Origin: Seminavis robusta
Lineage: Eukaryota > Bacillariophyta > Bacillariophyceae > Naviculales > Naviculaceae
Direction of reading: 5' to 3'
Length of the DNA: 64,000 nucleotides
NCBI GenBank assembly: GCA_903772945.1
Contig: CAICTM010000195.1
Coordinates: 29,836 to 93,835 of the forward strand
How positions within the stretch are numbered: position 1 is the first letter of the stretch; the number at the start of each line of letters is the position of its first letter. The notes beneath the pieces are model-generated. The model worked only from the letters and a program-made list of their open reading frames with translations, was not told the DNA's origin and did no database searches. The position numbers were made by a program, and so were the translations under genes. Shown here in pieces: positions 45,948 to 58,060 of the stretch.

Positions 45948-48318
45948 AAATTCACTTCCATCCATTCTGCTCCACTGATATTATATTATCATACCTACCT
46001 CCTATACTATAGACAACTTATTATCCTAGAAACAAAACAAAAAGCTACTGACTGTCATTGGAACTAAAATTAGATAGATAGATAACAAAGCTGCTACCGG
46101 TAACAACAGCCCACCCCACAAGTCTAGTCTGGCCCAGCACCACAGCAAAGGCAACCAACAAATCCTTGCCTCATTCATTTCTTCCCTGATTAGATTGGTC
46201 TCGATGGTTGTTTCGCGGTCATTGCCTCCAGCCTTGTATCGAGAACCCGCAAAACGCGACTGCCTGGGTCATTGCTTGAACCGATCCAAAGCATCTTGCG
46301 CCGCCGGGACTCAAGTCCAAAAAGGCATCCACCCAGGAAACAAGTCAAGCAACTGTTACTTGGCCAATGGCGCAGCCTCGTTCCGTTGTTCACTATTTAT
46401 TTTGGGTCTTGTTTTACAAGAGGTGCTCGGCGTTCATGTGATTTTGCTCTCGCACTTTGGTGGGATCAACCCCTCAGCCCAGCCAAAACTAAAAGCAAGC
46501 AAGTTTGCACGAGCGAGGCTCCGCGGGAGTCGAGTCGCCAGGAAGAACCCAGCAAGAAAGAACAATGAACCAACCAAGTGGCGCGAGATATCACCGCAAG
46601 CCCAGTCAGTGGCCGGTAATCGCCCCTTTCGTTGACTGCGGATGGTTAGTCGAATGATTGAATGAATCGTTGTGTGCCCTTGCCGATAGGGTAGCTAAGG
46701 GTGTATATGGATCAAGAATCCCGCAGAAACGAATGAGCCCTGCAGCAAGCAAGTTTATCCCGCTCCTGGCCTGATATGCATACCGGTACCTGGCCACCGG
46801 CCATCGCACAGAAACAATGGCTGGCGGGTCCAGTCAAAATGTTGCTTGTTGGGATAGCATTGCTAGCTACCAATAGTGCTTGTTGTGAATACTTGAATGA
46901 CGTGGAGAATTAACGCAGAAAGTCTTGTTGCATGTCATCAAGGACACCATTGCTAGTCCTCCTGTACTGCCAGTGAACGCAACCTTGCAAGCTGCTCCGT
47001 CATCAGACGTACTCTCTATCTAGAGGCCCGCCCCTCAGAGCGGAAGAGATCTTGCTTTGTTGGGTTCTTGCTGTGCTTGCTTCGTTTACGTTAGACCGGC
47101 TGGGCTGGCGGGTGTTGGCCTCACCTCGCTGCTTGAGCTAAAATCGCTTCCTTATCGGCTTATAGTAGCTAGCTAGGGATTGACATTGACATTGGGGTAG
47201 CAAGAGCCATGCGGCCTAAGGCGGCTGCATGGCTTCGTCGCACCTCTATTCGGAACATTTCGAGTGGAGTCGTATGAAGGAGATTCAGAGTACCCACGCC
47301 TCTTTCAGTTGCGCAATACATTTAGTAGATCGTGCTGGTGCGAGCAAGAGCTCCACTCCGATACTATCTTGTTTCTTAGTAAAGCAAGAGAATTTCCCCT
47401 CCAGGTTCTTCCCTTCCTGGCTGGATGGAAAGATCTACATGGGTGCCGCCTCGAGAAAGAAGTCACCCATGCCCCTCTGGTGGCCTTTCTTCGGGTAGTA
47501 GCCTTTGAGCGAACAACCAGGTAGCGTACCCGCCATCTAAACCAGCCAGCAGCCACCTTTTGGCTGATGAGCTTCTTTCGAGCTACAGCCAGGGCACCCA
47601 CAACGACCGGGCGAAGTCTGGCGCCACCACGCACCTTCCTGCGGACACATTGATCCCTCTCCTCGCTCAAGCCTGCAACCCAGCTCATGGGAGGACACAG
47701 GGAACAAACGCCGAGCCCAACTCTCTGAGGACGCACGCCGCCCAATGAAAGACTCCACTTCTGAACTACTTACTTGCTCCTGCCTACTCCTTGCCGGACA
47801 CACACCAGGACAATCCCAAGGCTCCAAACCAGACCAACCCTATGGCTAGCACCAAATTTGGGGCAAGCAGGTGGATCGTGCTGGAGCCAAACCCCTGTGC
47901 ACCTCCATAGCCTCAACCACCACCCATAAATCATTCTCACATTCTACTAGTAGCCTCCGTCGCCCGAGAAACTTTCTCAGGAGGATACCATCGACAGACG
48001 GAGATCCACGGCAAGGAGGGACTCAGCGCCCCTGGTAACGACGCCATATCTTGCGGAGGATGGTTTGAGTGTGTAGTATTAGTATGCACCGTTGCGGCAA
48101 AAAGGACTATTGGAATAAAACATGCAGCTAATTCGATTTTTGCTTATTGTTTATCCTTGTGTTGAATGAATGGATGAATGAATTCGATGAATGCATCTGG
48201 CACCAATAAATCGAAAGCGTTCTTTTGAAGTTTCCTTGTACAGTTACAGTTACCACACTGCACCAATGCTACCGGTACGTTCGGTAGCAAATACCCAGCC
48301 TGTTCACGTCATCATCGT
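45948..48318. other. Long gene-poor region
   Basis: About 2.4 kb. Open frames of 60-146 codons exist on both strands (for example 46195-46635 plus and 47305-47745 minus), but composition is irregular and no family is recognisable. GATA-type short repeat (TAGATAGATAGATA) near 46071. Confidence 0.45.
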
Positions 48319-49804
48319 TTAAGCTTTCATTTTGTCCTTGACAATCTCCTCTAGTTTGACAATATCCTTGGCAAAGTTTCGGATTCCCTCTGCGAGTTTC
48401 TCCGTAGCCATGGGATCCTCGTTCATTTCCCAACGGAAGACCTTCTCGTTCATTACAATCTTGGGGATATCCATGGTGATGGCCTTTTCGGTATCGAGTT
48501 TAGCCTCGACTTTGTCCTTGGACTCGGCAAGCTGGTCGAGCAAGGCCGGGGAAATGGTGAGACGATCGCATCCGGCCAATTCGACAATTTCTCCCGTGTT
48601 TCGAAAGGAGGCGCCCATGACGATGGTGTTGTATCCGTGCTTCTTGAAATAGTTGTAAATTTCCGTGACGGATTTGACTCCAGGGTCGTCCTTTGCCTCG
48701 AATCCGTCGACACCCTGGGACTTTTTGTGCCAGTCCACTGTCAATCGACAAAGTATTTCCTCAGTGTGAGTCCACAATGTTTCTAAGAAACTGATCATGT
48801 TTGTTTTCTCGAGACTTACTGATACGACCAACAAAGGGCGAGATCAAGGTACACCCAGCTTCGGCACAAGCAATGGCTTGACTCTTGGAGAAGATCAAGG
48901 TAAGGTTGCTTCGTCAAGAGGGAAAACACAAAGATAAAGTGTGAGAGAAGTGGGGTTTCATGCTTAGAAAGGCAGGATGATGTCATTAGTTACCAGGTGA
49001 TTCCTTCCTTCTCCAAAATTTCGGCGGCCTTGATTCCTTCCCACTGTGATTTTGGATTGTTGTTTGTCATTGTTGTTGTTAAGAAATAGAGAACACATCG
49101 ATAAGCAACATGCAAAAGATACACCACAGCAAACGTTATTCTTATTTTTTCGCCACTTACAGTCGCGGCGATCTTGACGAGGATTCGGCTCTTGTCAATT
49201 CCCACTTCCTTGTAGAGTTCGATGATGCGACGGGCCTTTTCGAGGGTTGCATCGGTATCAAAAGACAATCGAGCATCCACTTCGGTAGACACGTAGCCTG
49301 GAACAATCTTGGTGATCTCGGCTCCAAAGTTGACCGCCAATTTGTCCTGTCATCGATCGATCGGAACGATTCGATCCAAGGGTAGAATATGAAATAAATG
49401 ATCAGTCAAATAAATAATTCGTGGTGTGAAAAACTCGTTCTCTTTGCGGTCTTGCTTACCATGACAGTGGCGACATCTCCCTTTCCATAAGCGACGGCGT
49501 CATCCACCAACTTGGCATATTGGCTCATGGTGGCGGCCTTGTAGATCAAGGAAGGGTTCGTGGTGGCATCTTGAGGCTTCAAACGCTTGATAGCTTCCAC
49601 ATCTCCGGTATCCGCCACGACAACGGTGAGTTCCTTCAATTGTTCAGCTTGAGTCGACATGGTTTCGTCTTGGCAAAAATCTACTGCTTCTGCTTCTTGT
49701 GTTTGTGGGTCGTTTGCTTTGTGAGACAGAGAGTCTGATCGGGAGACGAGCAATAGCAACAACAATAAGGGTGCCAGTTTAGGAATACCACTAGACCTGA
49801 GCAT
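48319..49804 (-). CDS. Transaldolase
   Basis: Five exons, complement(48319-48737, 48820-48908, 48994-49043, 49161-49346, 49460-49804), 1089 bp or 362 aa, all phases matching. [14 protein letters not shown], the Schiff-base Lys in [49 protein letters not shown] and SFRNTGEI are the class I transaldolase blocks. It exchanges dihydroxyacetone units in the pentose phosphate pathway. The first 48 residues are a hydrophobic leader ([16 protein letters not shown]) followed by an acidic stretch, then [12 protein letters not shown], the start of a normal cytosolic enzyme, so a second internal start could give an untargeted form. The intron phases and the rebuilt CNLT motif support the model. Confidence 0.93.
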
Positions 49805-50090
49805 TATTTATTCGCTTTTCGCTTTTGACAGATTGCAGATTGTCAAGCTGGATCTTCGGGACTCGTCACTCGGAAGATCGCGTATCTTTCGCCGAACCCC
49901 CAAGATTCATTCCCCTTTTCTCTCCCCTTCCTTTCTCCCCTTCCTATTCTCCCCCTTTTAGGACAGGCAGCCAGACATGAACTCCCACCAACCACCCTCC
50001 GATGCCGTGAATCCAGATTAGACTGAACTCATTATTTTGTTCTGCACTGCAGCACAGAGATAGTTATTGCTGTCGTCGTCGCTGTCCACC
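49805..50090. promoter_or_regulatory. Shared upstream region, transaldolase / NIP7
   Basis: 286 bp between divergent starts. It contains CT-rich stretches (TCTCCCCTTCCTTTCTCCCC near 49920-49940). No defined motif. Confidence 0.4.
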
Positions 50091-50856
50091 ATGAGACCCC
50101 TGACAGAAGAAGAGACCAAAACTGTTTTCCTCAAGCTTTCAGAATATATTGGAAAGAATGTGGAGCGCATGATCAATCGAAGTGACGAGAGACATTGCTT
50201 TCGGCTCATCAAGGTATGCTACCGACAACTTTGTTTGCTCTGATGAGAAAAATACATGTATTGGCAAGAATGCAACACTTCTTTCTTGCCAACCAACTCA
50301 TGTCAAATATTCATTGATTCTCCTTCCCTTTTTCTTTTTCACAGGACCGATGTTACTACATTAGTGAATCCGTCATGAAAGCTTCTACTTCCATCAGCCG
50401 AGATAGCCTCCTGCACGTGGGAACTTGTTTGGGGAAATTCACAAAGAGTGGAAAGTTCAGGCTGCACATCACGTCTCTGGAATATCTGGCCCAATATGCA
50501 AAAGTAAGCACTTCTGTTATGGCTTGGAAGGCCAAATTAAAATTTGGAGTCTCATTTTGTGCTCTGTCCATGTTGTTTTTGTCTTTCAGTACAAGGTCTG
50601 GGTCAAACCATCTTCTGAAATGAGCTTTTTGTATGGAAACAATGTCACCAAAAATGGACTGGCTAGAATCACGGAAAATACCCCACAATTCGCTGGCGTG
50701 GTCGTCTTTAGCATGTCTTCCAATATTCCTCTGGGATTTGGAGTTGCTGCTCAATCTACGGATCACTGTCAAACACTCGACCCCATGGGCAATGTAGTCT
50801 TGCACCAAGCGGATATTGGGGAGTATTTGAGGGGTCTCGAGGAAGACATATTCTAA
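50091..50856 (+). CDS. NIP7: 60S ribosome biogenesis factor NIP7
   Basis: Exons 50091-50213, 50345-50503 and 50590-50856 give 182 aa, the usual length for NIP7 (about 180). [21 protein letters not shown] at the N-terminus, [12 protein letters not shown] across intron 1, [40 protein letters not shown] across intron 2, and a C-terminal PUA domain ([19 protein letters not shown]) are all diagnostic. It works in the nucleolus in 27S pre-rRNA processing and 60S assembly. Confidence 0.96.
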
Positions 50857-51231
50857 CAAGTCAATCAATAATATGCAAATTAGCCAGGACAACTGTACAC
50901 ATGTACGGTTATTACATGTAGAATCAACCTCTGGAACTCTTTGGTTTTGCATCTCTACCGTGCTCTTCAGGTTCAAAGTTCCTCGAACCTCAATGCTGGG
51001 GAATCCATGCAGACTAGATCTACAGTTGTAACTGGAAGTGATGGATCCGGTAGATCGTTATGAGCTTCAATTGTACCAAGTAAAGTTTGTCGAGGACATC
51101 AGTTTGGCACAATTTGGCAAGAAGAAAGCAACAGTCTAGAACTCGGCTTAATAAATCGTATGGTACATGAAGGCTATAACTGTCCTTTCGGTGAAATACA
51201 GTATGGTGGGTTATTCCTGTGTTTATCCAAG
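50857..51231. other. Convergent intergenic region
   Basis: 3' ends of NIP7 and Rpt1. ACATGTACGGTTATTACATGTAG near 50898 is a short palindromic cluster. No gene seen. Confidence 0.4.
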
Positions 51232-52809
51232 CTAGTTATAGACCATGTACTTTGGTGTGGAACTGAACTTCTTGTACCCCTTGACGACCTTGTTGACCGA
51301 GTCAAGGAAGTCCTTCTCACTGACACTCTTTCGGCGAGCGCGGATTGCATACATTCCAGCTTCGGTACAAACACTGTGCAATTCTGCTCCGGTTGTATTG
51401 GGGCAGAGACGAGCAATAAGTTCAAAACGAATGTCACGGTCGCAATTCATTCGCTTGGAATGGATTTTCAAGATGTGTCCACGACCTTCCAAATCAGGGA
51501 GACCGAATTCGACCTTTCGATCCAAACGACCGGGACGCAGCAAAGCAGGGTCCAAGGTGTCGGGTCGATTGGTAGCCATCAATACCTTGATGTTACCACG
51601 GGCATCGAAACCATCCAACTCCGTAACGATTTGAAGCATTGTACGTTGCACCTCATTGTCGCTTCCATTCTCATCGGATCCAGTACGAGCTCCACCAATA
51701 GCATCAATCTCATCGAAGAATACAATACAAGCTCGCTTGGATCGAGCCATGGTAAAGAGTTCTCGCACCATTCTGGCTCCTTCTCCAACGTACTTCTGAA
51801 CGAGCTCTGATCCAATGACTCGGATGAAACAAGCATCTGTACGGTTGGCCACAGCACGAGCACTCAGCGTCTTTCCAGTGCCTAACATGTGAAAAATAGC
51901 AAGTGAGCATAACTCTGTGTCAAGCACACACAGCTCGACAGATGCTTGCATCGTTCTCTGCGCTTACCTGGAGGCCCGTAGAGCAAAACTCCTTTGGGAG
52001 GGTCGATACCCAGAGTGACAAACCGTTCTGGATGAAGCAAGGGAAGCTCCAAAACTTCACGTAATTTCTCCATAGCGTCTTTGGCTCCTCCTACATCATC
52101 ATAGGTGACATCTGGTTTGTCCTCTACCGTCATGAGACTGACTGTAGGATCGATTTTGGGAGGCAATGGGATTTGGATGGAATACTTGGATCGATCCACA
52201 CCCACACGCATTCCTTCTTCAATGTCGGTAGGGGCAACCTTTTCACCCAACCCAACCACGAATTTGGCAATTTGCTTGACATTGATCACATATTTACTGC
52301 CAGCAGCGTTGGATGAGTTCATTCCACCCATGCCTCCAGCGCCATCGCCGCTATTGTTGTTCTCAGATTCACCTGCAATAATTTTGGTGCAGCGTGCTAC
52401 TTGCAAAGGAGCCTCCTCGCTCATCATTTGTTTGTCTCCAACTAAATCCCACATGGAAGGCGGCGACAGTCCAGTGTCGCTTTCCTTGATACCAATAAGA
52501 TCTTTGACGGTTTGTTGATGCGTCTTGATTTCCTCTTCCAATGTCTTGATCTTGGTGCTGTAAGGACCCAATCCGTAGCTCTTTAGCAACGCAATATCGC
52601 CTTCATCGAGAGGAGGAGGGGCATCGTCTTTCTCCTCCTACGTATTCAAGTCATGACATTGAGCCAAAGCCATGGCAACGTGAGACACAACAGCTTTCCA
52701 CAAATCCTACAAAGATCGAACGATCGAACGGAAACTAGCTAGCTAGCTCGAGCCCACTTACATCATCGTAATCACCACGGTTCGACGTTTGGCATTCACC
52801 GGAGCTCAT
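51232..52809 (-). CDS. 26S proteasome regulatory ATPase Rpt1 (subunit 7)
   Basis: Exons complement(51232-51881, 51968-52637, 52762-52809), 1368 bp or 455 aa. The 48-bp first exon encodes only [16 protein letters not shown]. The Walker A motif GPPGTGKT is split by intron 2 and restored exactly. Walker B is [13 protein letters not shown], followed by the second region of homology ([21 protein letters not shown]). The OB-fold part includes [20 protein letters not shown]. The C-terminal KYMVYN is the Rpt1-type tail. It unfolds ubiquitinated substrates in the proteasome base. The Gly/Asn/Ser-rich loop ([17 protein letters not shown]) is a lineage insert. Confidence 0.96.
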
Positions 52810-53250
52810 GGTTGGTCTTCAGTTGTCGTCTTTTCTCCGTGTGCTCGAGGGTGTTGCTCAGAACGGTTGCGATTGTGATGGAATATGGCGGTGCTCTCTT
52901 ATTCTGCCATGGCCGCTGTTTTTATCCCTTCGGCCGTAGTATAGGGTTATTCGAACGAAGCTGAACCTCAAAGAATGTGGGATTGCGAGATTTAAAGCAG
53001 GTCATTCAATCGAATCGAATCGACTGAGTCGACCTACTGTATTCGAAGTGATCGAATTGTGGAGCCGAAAACAAGAAAACAAGTTTTCTTCGGGCTTCGA
53101 TGCGCAATCACACATCACACACCACTCATTTGACACCTACGGTACACTACATGTATGCATAGTATCCGGATACGCTATATCCGCACTTCCACAACATCAA
53201 GAGCTCAGAAGCAATCCATGACATCGCAATAGTATTGACCATATTTCACA
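52810..53250. promoter_or_regulatory. Shared upstream region, Rpt1 / RBM42-like
   Basis: 441 bp between divergent start codons. It contains an AATCGAATCGAATCGAC tandem near 53011 and ACATGTATGC near 53150. No promoter motif can be defined. Confidence 0.4.
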
Positions 53251-54087
53251 ATGGCAGACGATGACCTAGACGATTTCTTTGCGGAGGTATCCGATGCCGA
53301 AGCCAAGGTGACGGAAGAAACACCTGGAATCGACGAATCAACAGAGCAAAAGCAGGGGGATGAAGAGACCACTACCAAGGAATCGTCAGAGCCACCAACG
53401 AAGAAACAAAAAACCAGCGCTCCTGTACGTCCCAGAGGAGTCGTTGTCGCGGCATCCACATCGGTAGTTATACCCGCCAAAAAACGAGAAGAGCTGGTCG
53501 CTGAAATGGAGTCAGCTGCTGCCCGACAGCAACAGAATGAAGCAACGTCTCATGCTACTCTTACCGTGGCGGCTGGTCCCATTCGAGGTCCTACTCCTGC
53601 AGCAGCATCCATTGGCCCAGCGTTTCCTGCTGGGCCCAGCAATGTCAACACCAATAGCAATGCTTCGTCGAATGCCAATGAAACCAAGGTAAAGGCGTCT
53701 GTTCGAATGGCAGCGGGACAGGCATGGGTCGACAAAAGTCTCGATGAATGGCCTCAAAATGATTTTAGAATTTTTGTGGGCAATCTCAGCAATGAGGTGG
53801 ACGATCAAGGTCTCTTTCAGCACTTTTCCAAATACCCCAGCCTTGCCAAAGCAAAGGTTGTGAGACACAACAATAATCCTGAGAAAAGCAAGGGATATGG
53901 CTTTGTGAGTTTGTTGGATCCATTGGAATGTGCTCGTGCCATTCGGGAAATGGATCAAACTTGGCTGTGTTCACGGCCTATTCGGGTCAAACGCAGTGAT
54001 TGGAAAGAGAGAGATTTCAAGGTGGTCAAAAAGAGGGAGAAGAAAGAAAAGAAACAACAAAAACGAAAGGGTAATAGCATCATATAG
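53251..54087 (+). CDS. RRM RNA-binding protein, RBM42-like
   Basis: 278 aa, single exon. It opens with MADDDLDDFFAEV, an acidic start, continues through a low-complexity Ala/Asn/Pro-rich middle, and ends in one RRM (about 165-245) with RNP2 FRIFVGNLSN and RNP1 KGYGFVSLLD, then RVKRSDWKERDFK and a Lys-rich tail. RBM42 proteins carry a single C-terminal RRM followed by a basic segment, which fits. Probably nuclear; RNA target unknown. Confidence 0.88.
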   Translation: MADDDLDDFFAEVSDAEAKVTEETPGIDESTEQKQGDEETTTKESSEPPTKKQKTSAPVRPRGVVVAASTSVVIPAKKREELVAEMESAAARQQQNEATSHATLTVAAGPIRGPTPAAASIGPAFPAGPSNVNTNSNASSNANETKVKASVRMAAGQAWVDKSLDEWPQNDFRIFVGNLSNEVDDQGLFQHFSKYPSLAKAKVVRHNNNPEKSKGYGFVSLLDPLECARAIREMDQTWLCSRPIRVKRSDWKERDFKVVKKREKKEKKQQKRKGNSII

Positions 54088-54702
54088 TAGGCTATCCTGC
54101 TGAGAATATCAGTGGCGTCGCAGTTTAGGCAGCGAAAATTGCAATGGGTACCGGTACAGTGTACGTTTTGTCGAGGCTGTGGTGTGGTTTCTCTTTCTAT
54201 TTTACTTTGTTCTTGGTCCTTTTTACTTTTGCTGGCCGCCCGTCGCACGGGAAGAGCAGACAACTGCAGAGATGCGTGCATGATGGCCACTGCCACTACC
54301 GTATTGCAATTTCTCCCACCTGGCTTCCATCGCACAATCCAATAAGATAGCAAGACAATCTACTCATTGAGCGGATTAGTAAAACTTTGGAAGAAGTATT
54401 GTGGGTCTCATATTTGTAAGCTTAGCTTAGTGAGCAAATTTCTACTGGCTTGGAATTGACATTAGACAGGTTGCAAGGAACCTCTAAGCGGAACCGTGTC
54501 TGCCTATCCCATAGCTGAAATGTTCCTTCCTATGAATAATGTAGTCAACTCCTCTAAGGTTTACACGCACGCTGCGGCGGACCCCAGTCTTACACCAATT
54601 ACTATTTAGTTGCTGTTGTTGCCCAATGACAGGATACAAGCCCATCATCATGGAAATTAGAGATCTGCTGTCGTCGAACGACAGAGAGACAAATAAGTTG
54701 TG
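54088..54702. other. Convergent intergenic region
   Basis: About 600 bp between RBM42-like and ABHD17-like 3' ends. No gene recognised. GGGTACCGGTACAGTGTAC near 54148. Confidence 0.4.
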
Positions 54703-55985
54703 TCAGTCGTCTAGACTCATGAGGAAATTGCGGAGTCTTCGAATATATTCTGCCAGCTTCCCAGGCCCTTCTGTAATATCGTTGTGTCCTCTATCCGATA
54801 CCCACCACGGTTCCCGTTGCAGGTGCTCAGGAACTGCCTGGTGCAGCGATACACCATGGCCCACTTCGACCTCTTCGTCAAGGCGTCCGTGGATCACCAT
54901 AACCGGGCATTTTGTTTTCTTGATTCGATCAATATTCGGATATATATCCAAACATGCCAGCAGTCTACGGAAGCAGACGACATGCACAATTTATTGATAC
55001 TGAGTGAACAAAGTCCAAGAAAAATGGCATGCACAAACTTTGTGGTGACTTACCGGCTAGGAGTCAAGACGCGCATACCACTCGTAAAGGCGCTGTGTAG
55101 GACCATTCCTCCCAAAGAATCATTCTTCATTGCCAAATAGCAACATGGGCCCCCACCAACTGACTGTCCGTATAAGATAATACTGGATGGGTCATTGTTG
55201 GCCACATGTTCCAGCGTATAGTCATACACGGCCTGGATATCGCAATAGGTATTCTCTTCCAAGGGCATCCCCCCACTCTCTCCAAAGCCCGAGTAATCAT
55301 ACATGACAACGTTGCAGTCTAGACTGTGGGCGAGCACAGCCTGCAATGGGAACATAGCTCCAATGTCGGTAGCATTTCCGTGACTGTATATTATTGTTTT
55401 GGTAGTACTTCGTTTTCTCTTGTCTGTGTTGTCCTTGCTGTCCCCATTGTCATGTGCAGCATTGATTCGGTAGATCACCGCGGCAACGTGGATACCGTTC
55501 TTGGAGGGGACTTTGATGGCTTCTACCGCATTGGGGTCGTAACGCGGCACGGCCAAACGAGAGTCCAGTTTCAATCTGTATTGTACATTATTTTTGTGAT
55601 CTTTGCCGTCCCGTGCATTCCTTAATTTGGCCTGTTGTCTCAAGTCCTTTGCCCTGTCCACTAGTTGTTGAGCGGGTGATTGCATGCGTTCTTTGGTCTC
55701 CCCCGTTCGATGTGTCGGATCGTAGTTATCATTAGAGTCGGGGGATTCTGTTTGTGATAGATTGTTGCTTCCGTTGCTTTGCATATCATTATCTGGGCCC
55801 TTGCCATTGACTCCATCGTCATCGTGCGGAAGAATATTTCCGTCAGAATCACGACGTTCAAACTGATAGAGAGGGGGGTCCGGTGGAAAGAAGGTCAAGG
55901 CACCGGCCACGCTGCTCTTGCTGCACCCACTCTGCGCCCACAGGCAAAAGAGAGCCGACACAGCCGGCGGACAACAGCAGCACAT
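54703..55985 (-). CDS. ABHD17-like alpha/beta hydrolase (possible depalmitoylase)
   Basis: Exons complement(54703-54964, 55054-55985), 1194 bp or 397 aa. The N-terminus MCCCCPP is a Cys cluster like the palmitoylated start of ABHD17/FAM108 proteins. IIYSHGNATDIGAM (oxyanion loop), VVMYDYSGFGESGG and LYGQSVGGGP (nucleophile Ser about 274), Asp in HGRLDEEVEVGHG and His in SDRGHNDI complete the triad. ABHD17 enzymes remove palmitate from Ras-type proteins at membranes. A long acidic, Asn-rich insert (about 45-120) is absent from animal homologues. The exact substrate is inferred from family only. Confidence 0.87.
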
Positions 55986-57477
55986 GGTGGTGGCTTTGTT
56001 TCTTCAAATGCCTCTAAAAGTCCGGAAACGACGCAGAGTTTGATGAGGCGCTTGTACCTCGCCCTGCCTGGAATAGATAATCTTTCCCCGCTGCTAGTAT
56101 TATAGGGGCTCTACTTGATCACTGCTTCGCTATACACCGTCGAGTCCACTAATCCAATCGCCGCTGTAAAACATCAAACTTCTTTTGCATGACGCCACTC
56201 GTCGTTGCCATGTCCATGGTTGCGATCAACGCCCTTTCGTTTGGAGCCCAAGGAAGCGTGCACGCCAGAGATTCGGCCAGAAGAAGTTTTTTATTTAAAG
56301 GAGAGGTGGAGGAGGCGCCAATCGTCACTACAGCTCTAGCCCTACGACCCAATCGTGCCTTCCGATTCTGTTTTGGCCTCCCTCCGCAATCAGCTGGACC
56401 CCTTCTCCCTCTTTGCCAATCCGTACCATGGTACTCGAGTAGAAGCTACTAGTACAGGAAGAACCAAACCTAACCCAATACCGGTATCAGGTCCCGCCCT
56501 ATTAGCTTGAAGCATCTCTTCCACCTGCTTCGCCCAATGCCTGGCTTGACACCTGATCCAACTCCTGGATCCTGGCCCACCCTTGGCCCAACACGATGAC
56601 TAGTAGATACCCGCCCGGTAGCTAGCCAGCCAAGGTTTGAAAATACATACATGTATAAACGTGCCCCAGACGAAGACACGAAACTATTGGCACTTTCGGT
56701 ATCATTGGCCCTGGCAAACTCGACTGCCTTGCCGGTACAAGCTGCGCCCATGTGGCTCGCTGCTTGTGCCGTAGTTTGCCCTGACCATTGCACCTGCAAA
56801 AGTGCCGTTGCCGTTTGTCAATGCATGTTTGCTCGAGACTCGAGAAACGAGCTGCAGTGTGAATGGAACACTCAAAGCCCTTCGCAGCAACATCCGTACC
56901 CAGGCCCAGTGGCCATGTTTCACTCTGTATGGGTATCGGTAGTACCGGTACCGGTACCGTAGCCAGAATAGATGGTTCGTCAAACGGATCACTGTGGAAA
57001 AATATAGTTCTTTCTCTTCTACGTAGTATGCCATACATACAAGCAATGAGGTCCATGGAGATAGAGTTATTGCGTACAAGGAAAGACTAAGATCGATGGA
57101 CACGGTACTTGAAAAGACGATCAATTTGAACGATTAAACTAGAGACATCCATGGGTTGACCAAGCAGGGAGGTACCCATAAGGATGCTAAAAATAAATAC
57201 AATATAGGTACTACTCTAGACAACAGACTAGCTAGCTAGTAGATTCGTATGCACTCTGAAGCCACCAATAGTGGCCGGTGTATATGAATTCTATTGGCGG
57301 CATCAAATGTAACACATCCTGGCAGAGTGGATAATGATGAATATGCAGCAAACTTGTGTGAACTATTTTAATTGACTCAGAGGAGTCAATTACATATACA
57401 TTGAGCATATCGTACTGAGCGATGAAGCTTGTATGGCCATGCCACCCGTATGGACGCACGTCGTTGAATCCACTTAG
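55986..57477. other. Long intergenic region, no gene recognised
   Basis: About 1.5 kb. A dense ACCGGTACCGGTACCG tract lies near 56943-56960 and CTAGCTAGCTAG at 57228-57240. Open frames (up to 144 codons) have no family resemblance. Confidence 0.45.
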
Positions 57478-57877
57478 CTAGCGATTCTTTGCCAGGTGCT
57501 TCATGTAAGCATCGATACGCTGATCGCGTTGCTCCAAGGCAAAGGAAAAGGAGTCTCTTGCGATGGGACGAGGGTGCTGTCGCGATGGTAAGCAAAAACA
57601 AAAACAACATCGAGAAATGAGCATACGGATCCAATTTATTTTTGACAAATGAATCTCTCCATGAAATCCTCAAACTTACGCCTTTGTGGAGCATGTCGAC
57701 ACTCCACAAGAGTCCAGCGACGGCGTTGAACGCGCCGATGACGACGAGAAGAGACGATGCAGATTGGTACGGCATGTTGTTGGATGTGTTTACGACTGTT
57801 GTTGCCATCGTCGGCTGTTTGGTGCGGATGTTAAGTCCCGAGTGCGTTCTCGTGATTCGATTCCCATTTTTCACCAT
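57478..57877 (-). CDS. Probable mitochondrial complex I MWFE-like (NDUFA1-type) subunit
   Basis: Exons complement(57478-57576, 57680-57877), with GTAAGT donor and ACAG acceptor. The product is 98 aa from the first ATG or 75 aa from MATTVV at 57808. It has one transmembrane span (SLLVVIGAFNAVAGLLWSVD) followed by HKGHPRPIARDSFSFALEQRDQRI. A single N-terminal span followed by a short segment with a pattern of Arg and ERD/QRD is how plant and algal NDUFA1 look. The short length limits certainty. It could instead be another small inner-membrane protein. Confidence 0.5.
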
Positions 57878-58060
57878 GACCCTTCGCTCTTCGCATTGCC
57901 TTCATCTTCTTCCTTCTTTTTCTCTTTTCAAGCCTCAGAGAAAGTATCGATAGCGGTCTGCAGTAGAGGTATCATTAGCCAACTCGACCTTGTGCAGTTT
58001 GTACCTGGTATTGCGTTTCAGTAGGACCACAGTGTTTGGTAATAATAGTAATAAAGCAAC

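Noticed and set aside
47305-47745. 146-codon minus-strand ORF and overlapping plus-strand ORFs
   Set aside because: Arg/Ser/Trp-rich composition, no motif, and open frames on both strands. No evidence for a gene.
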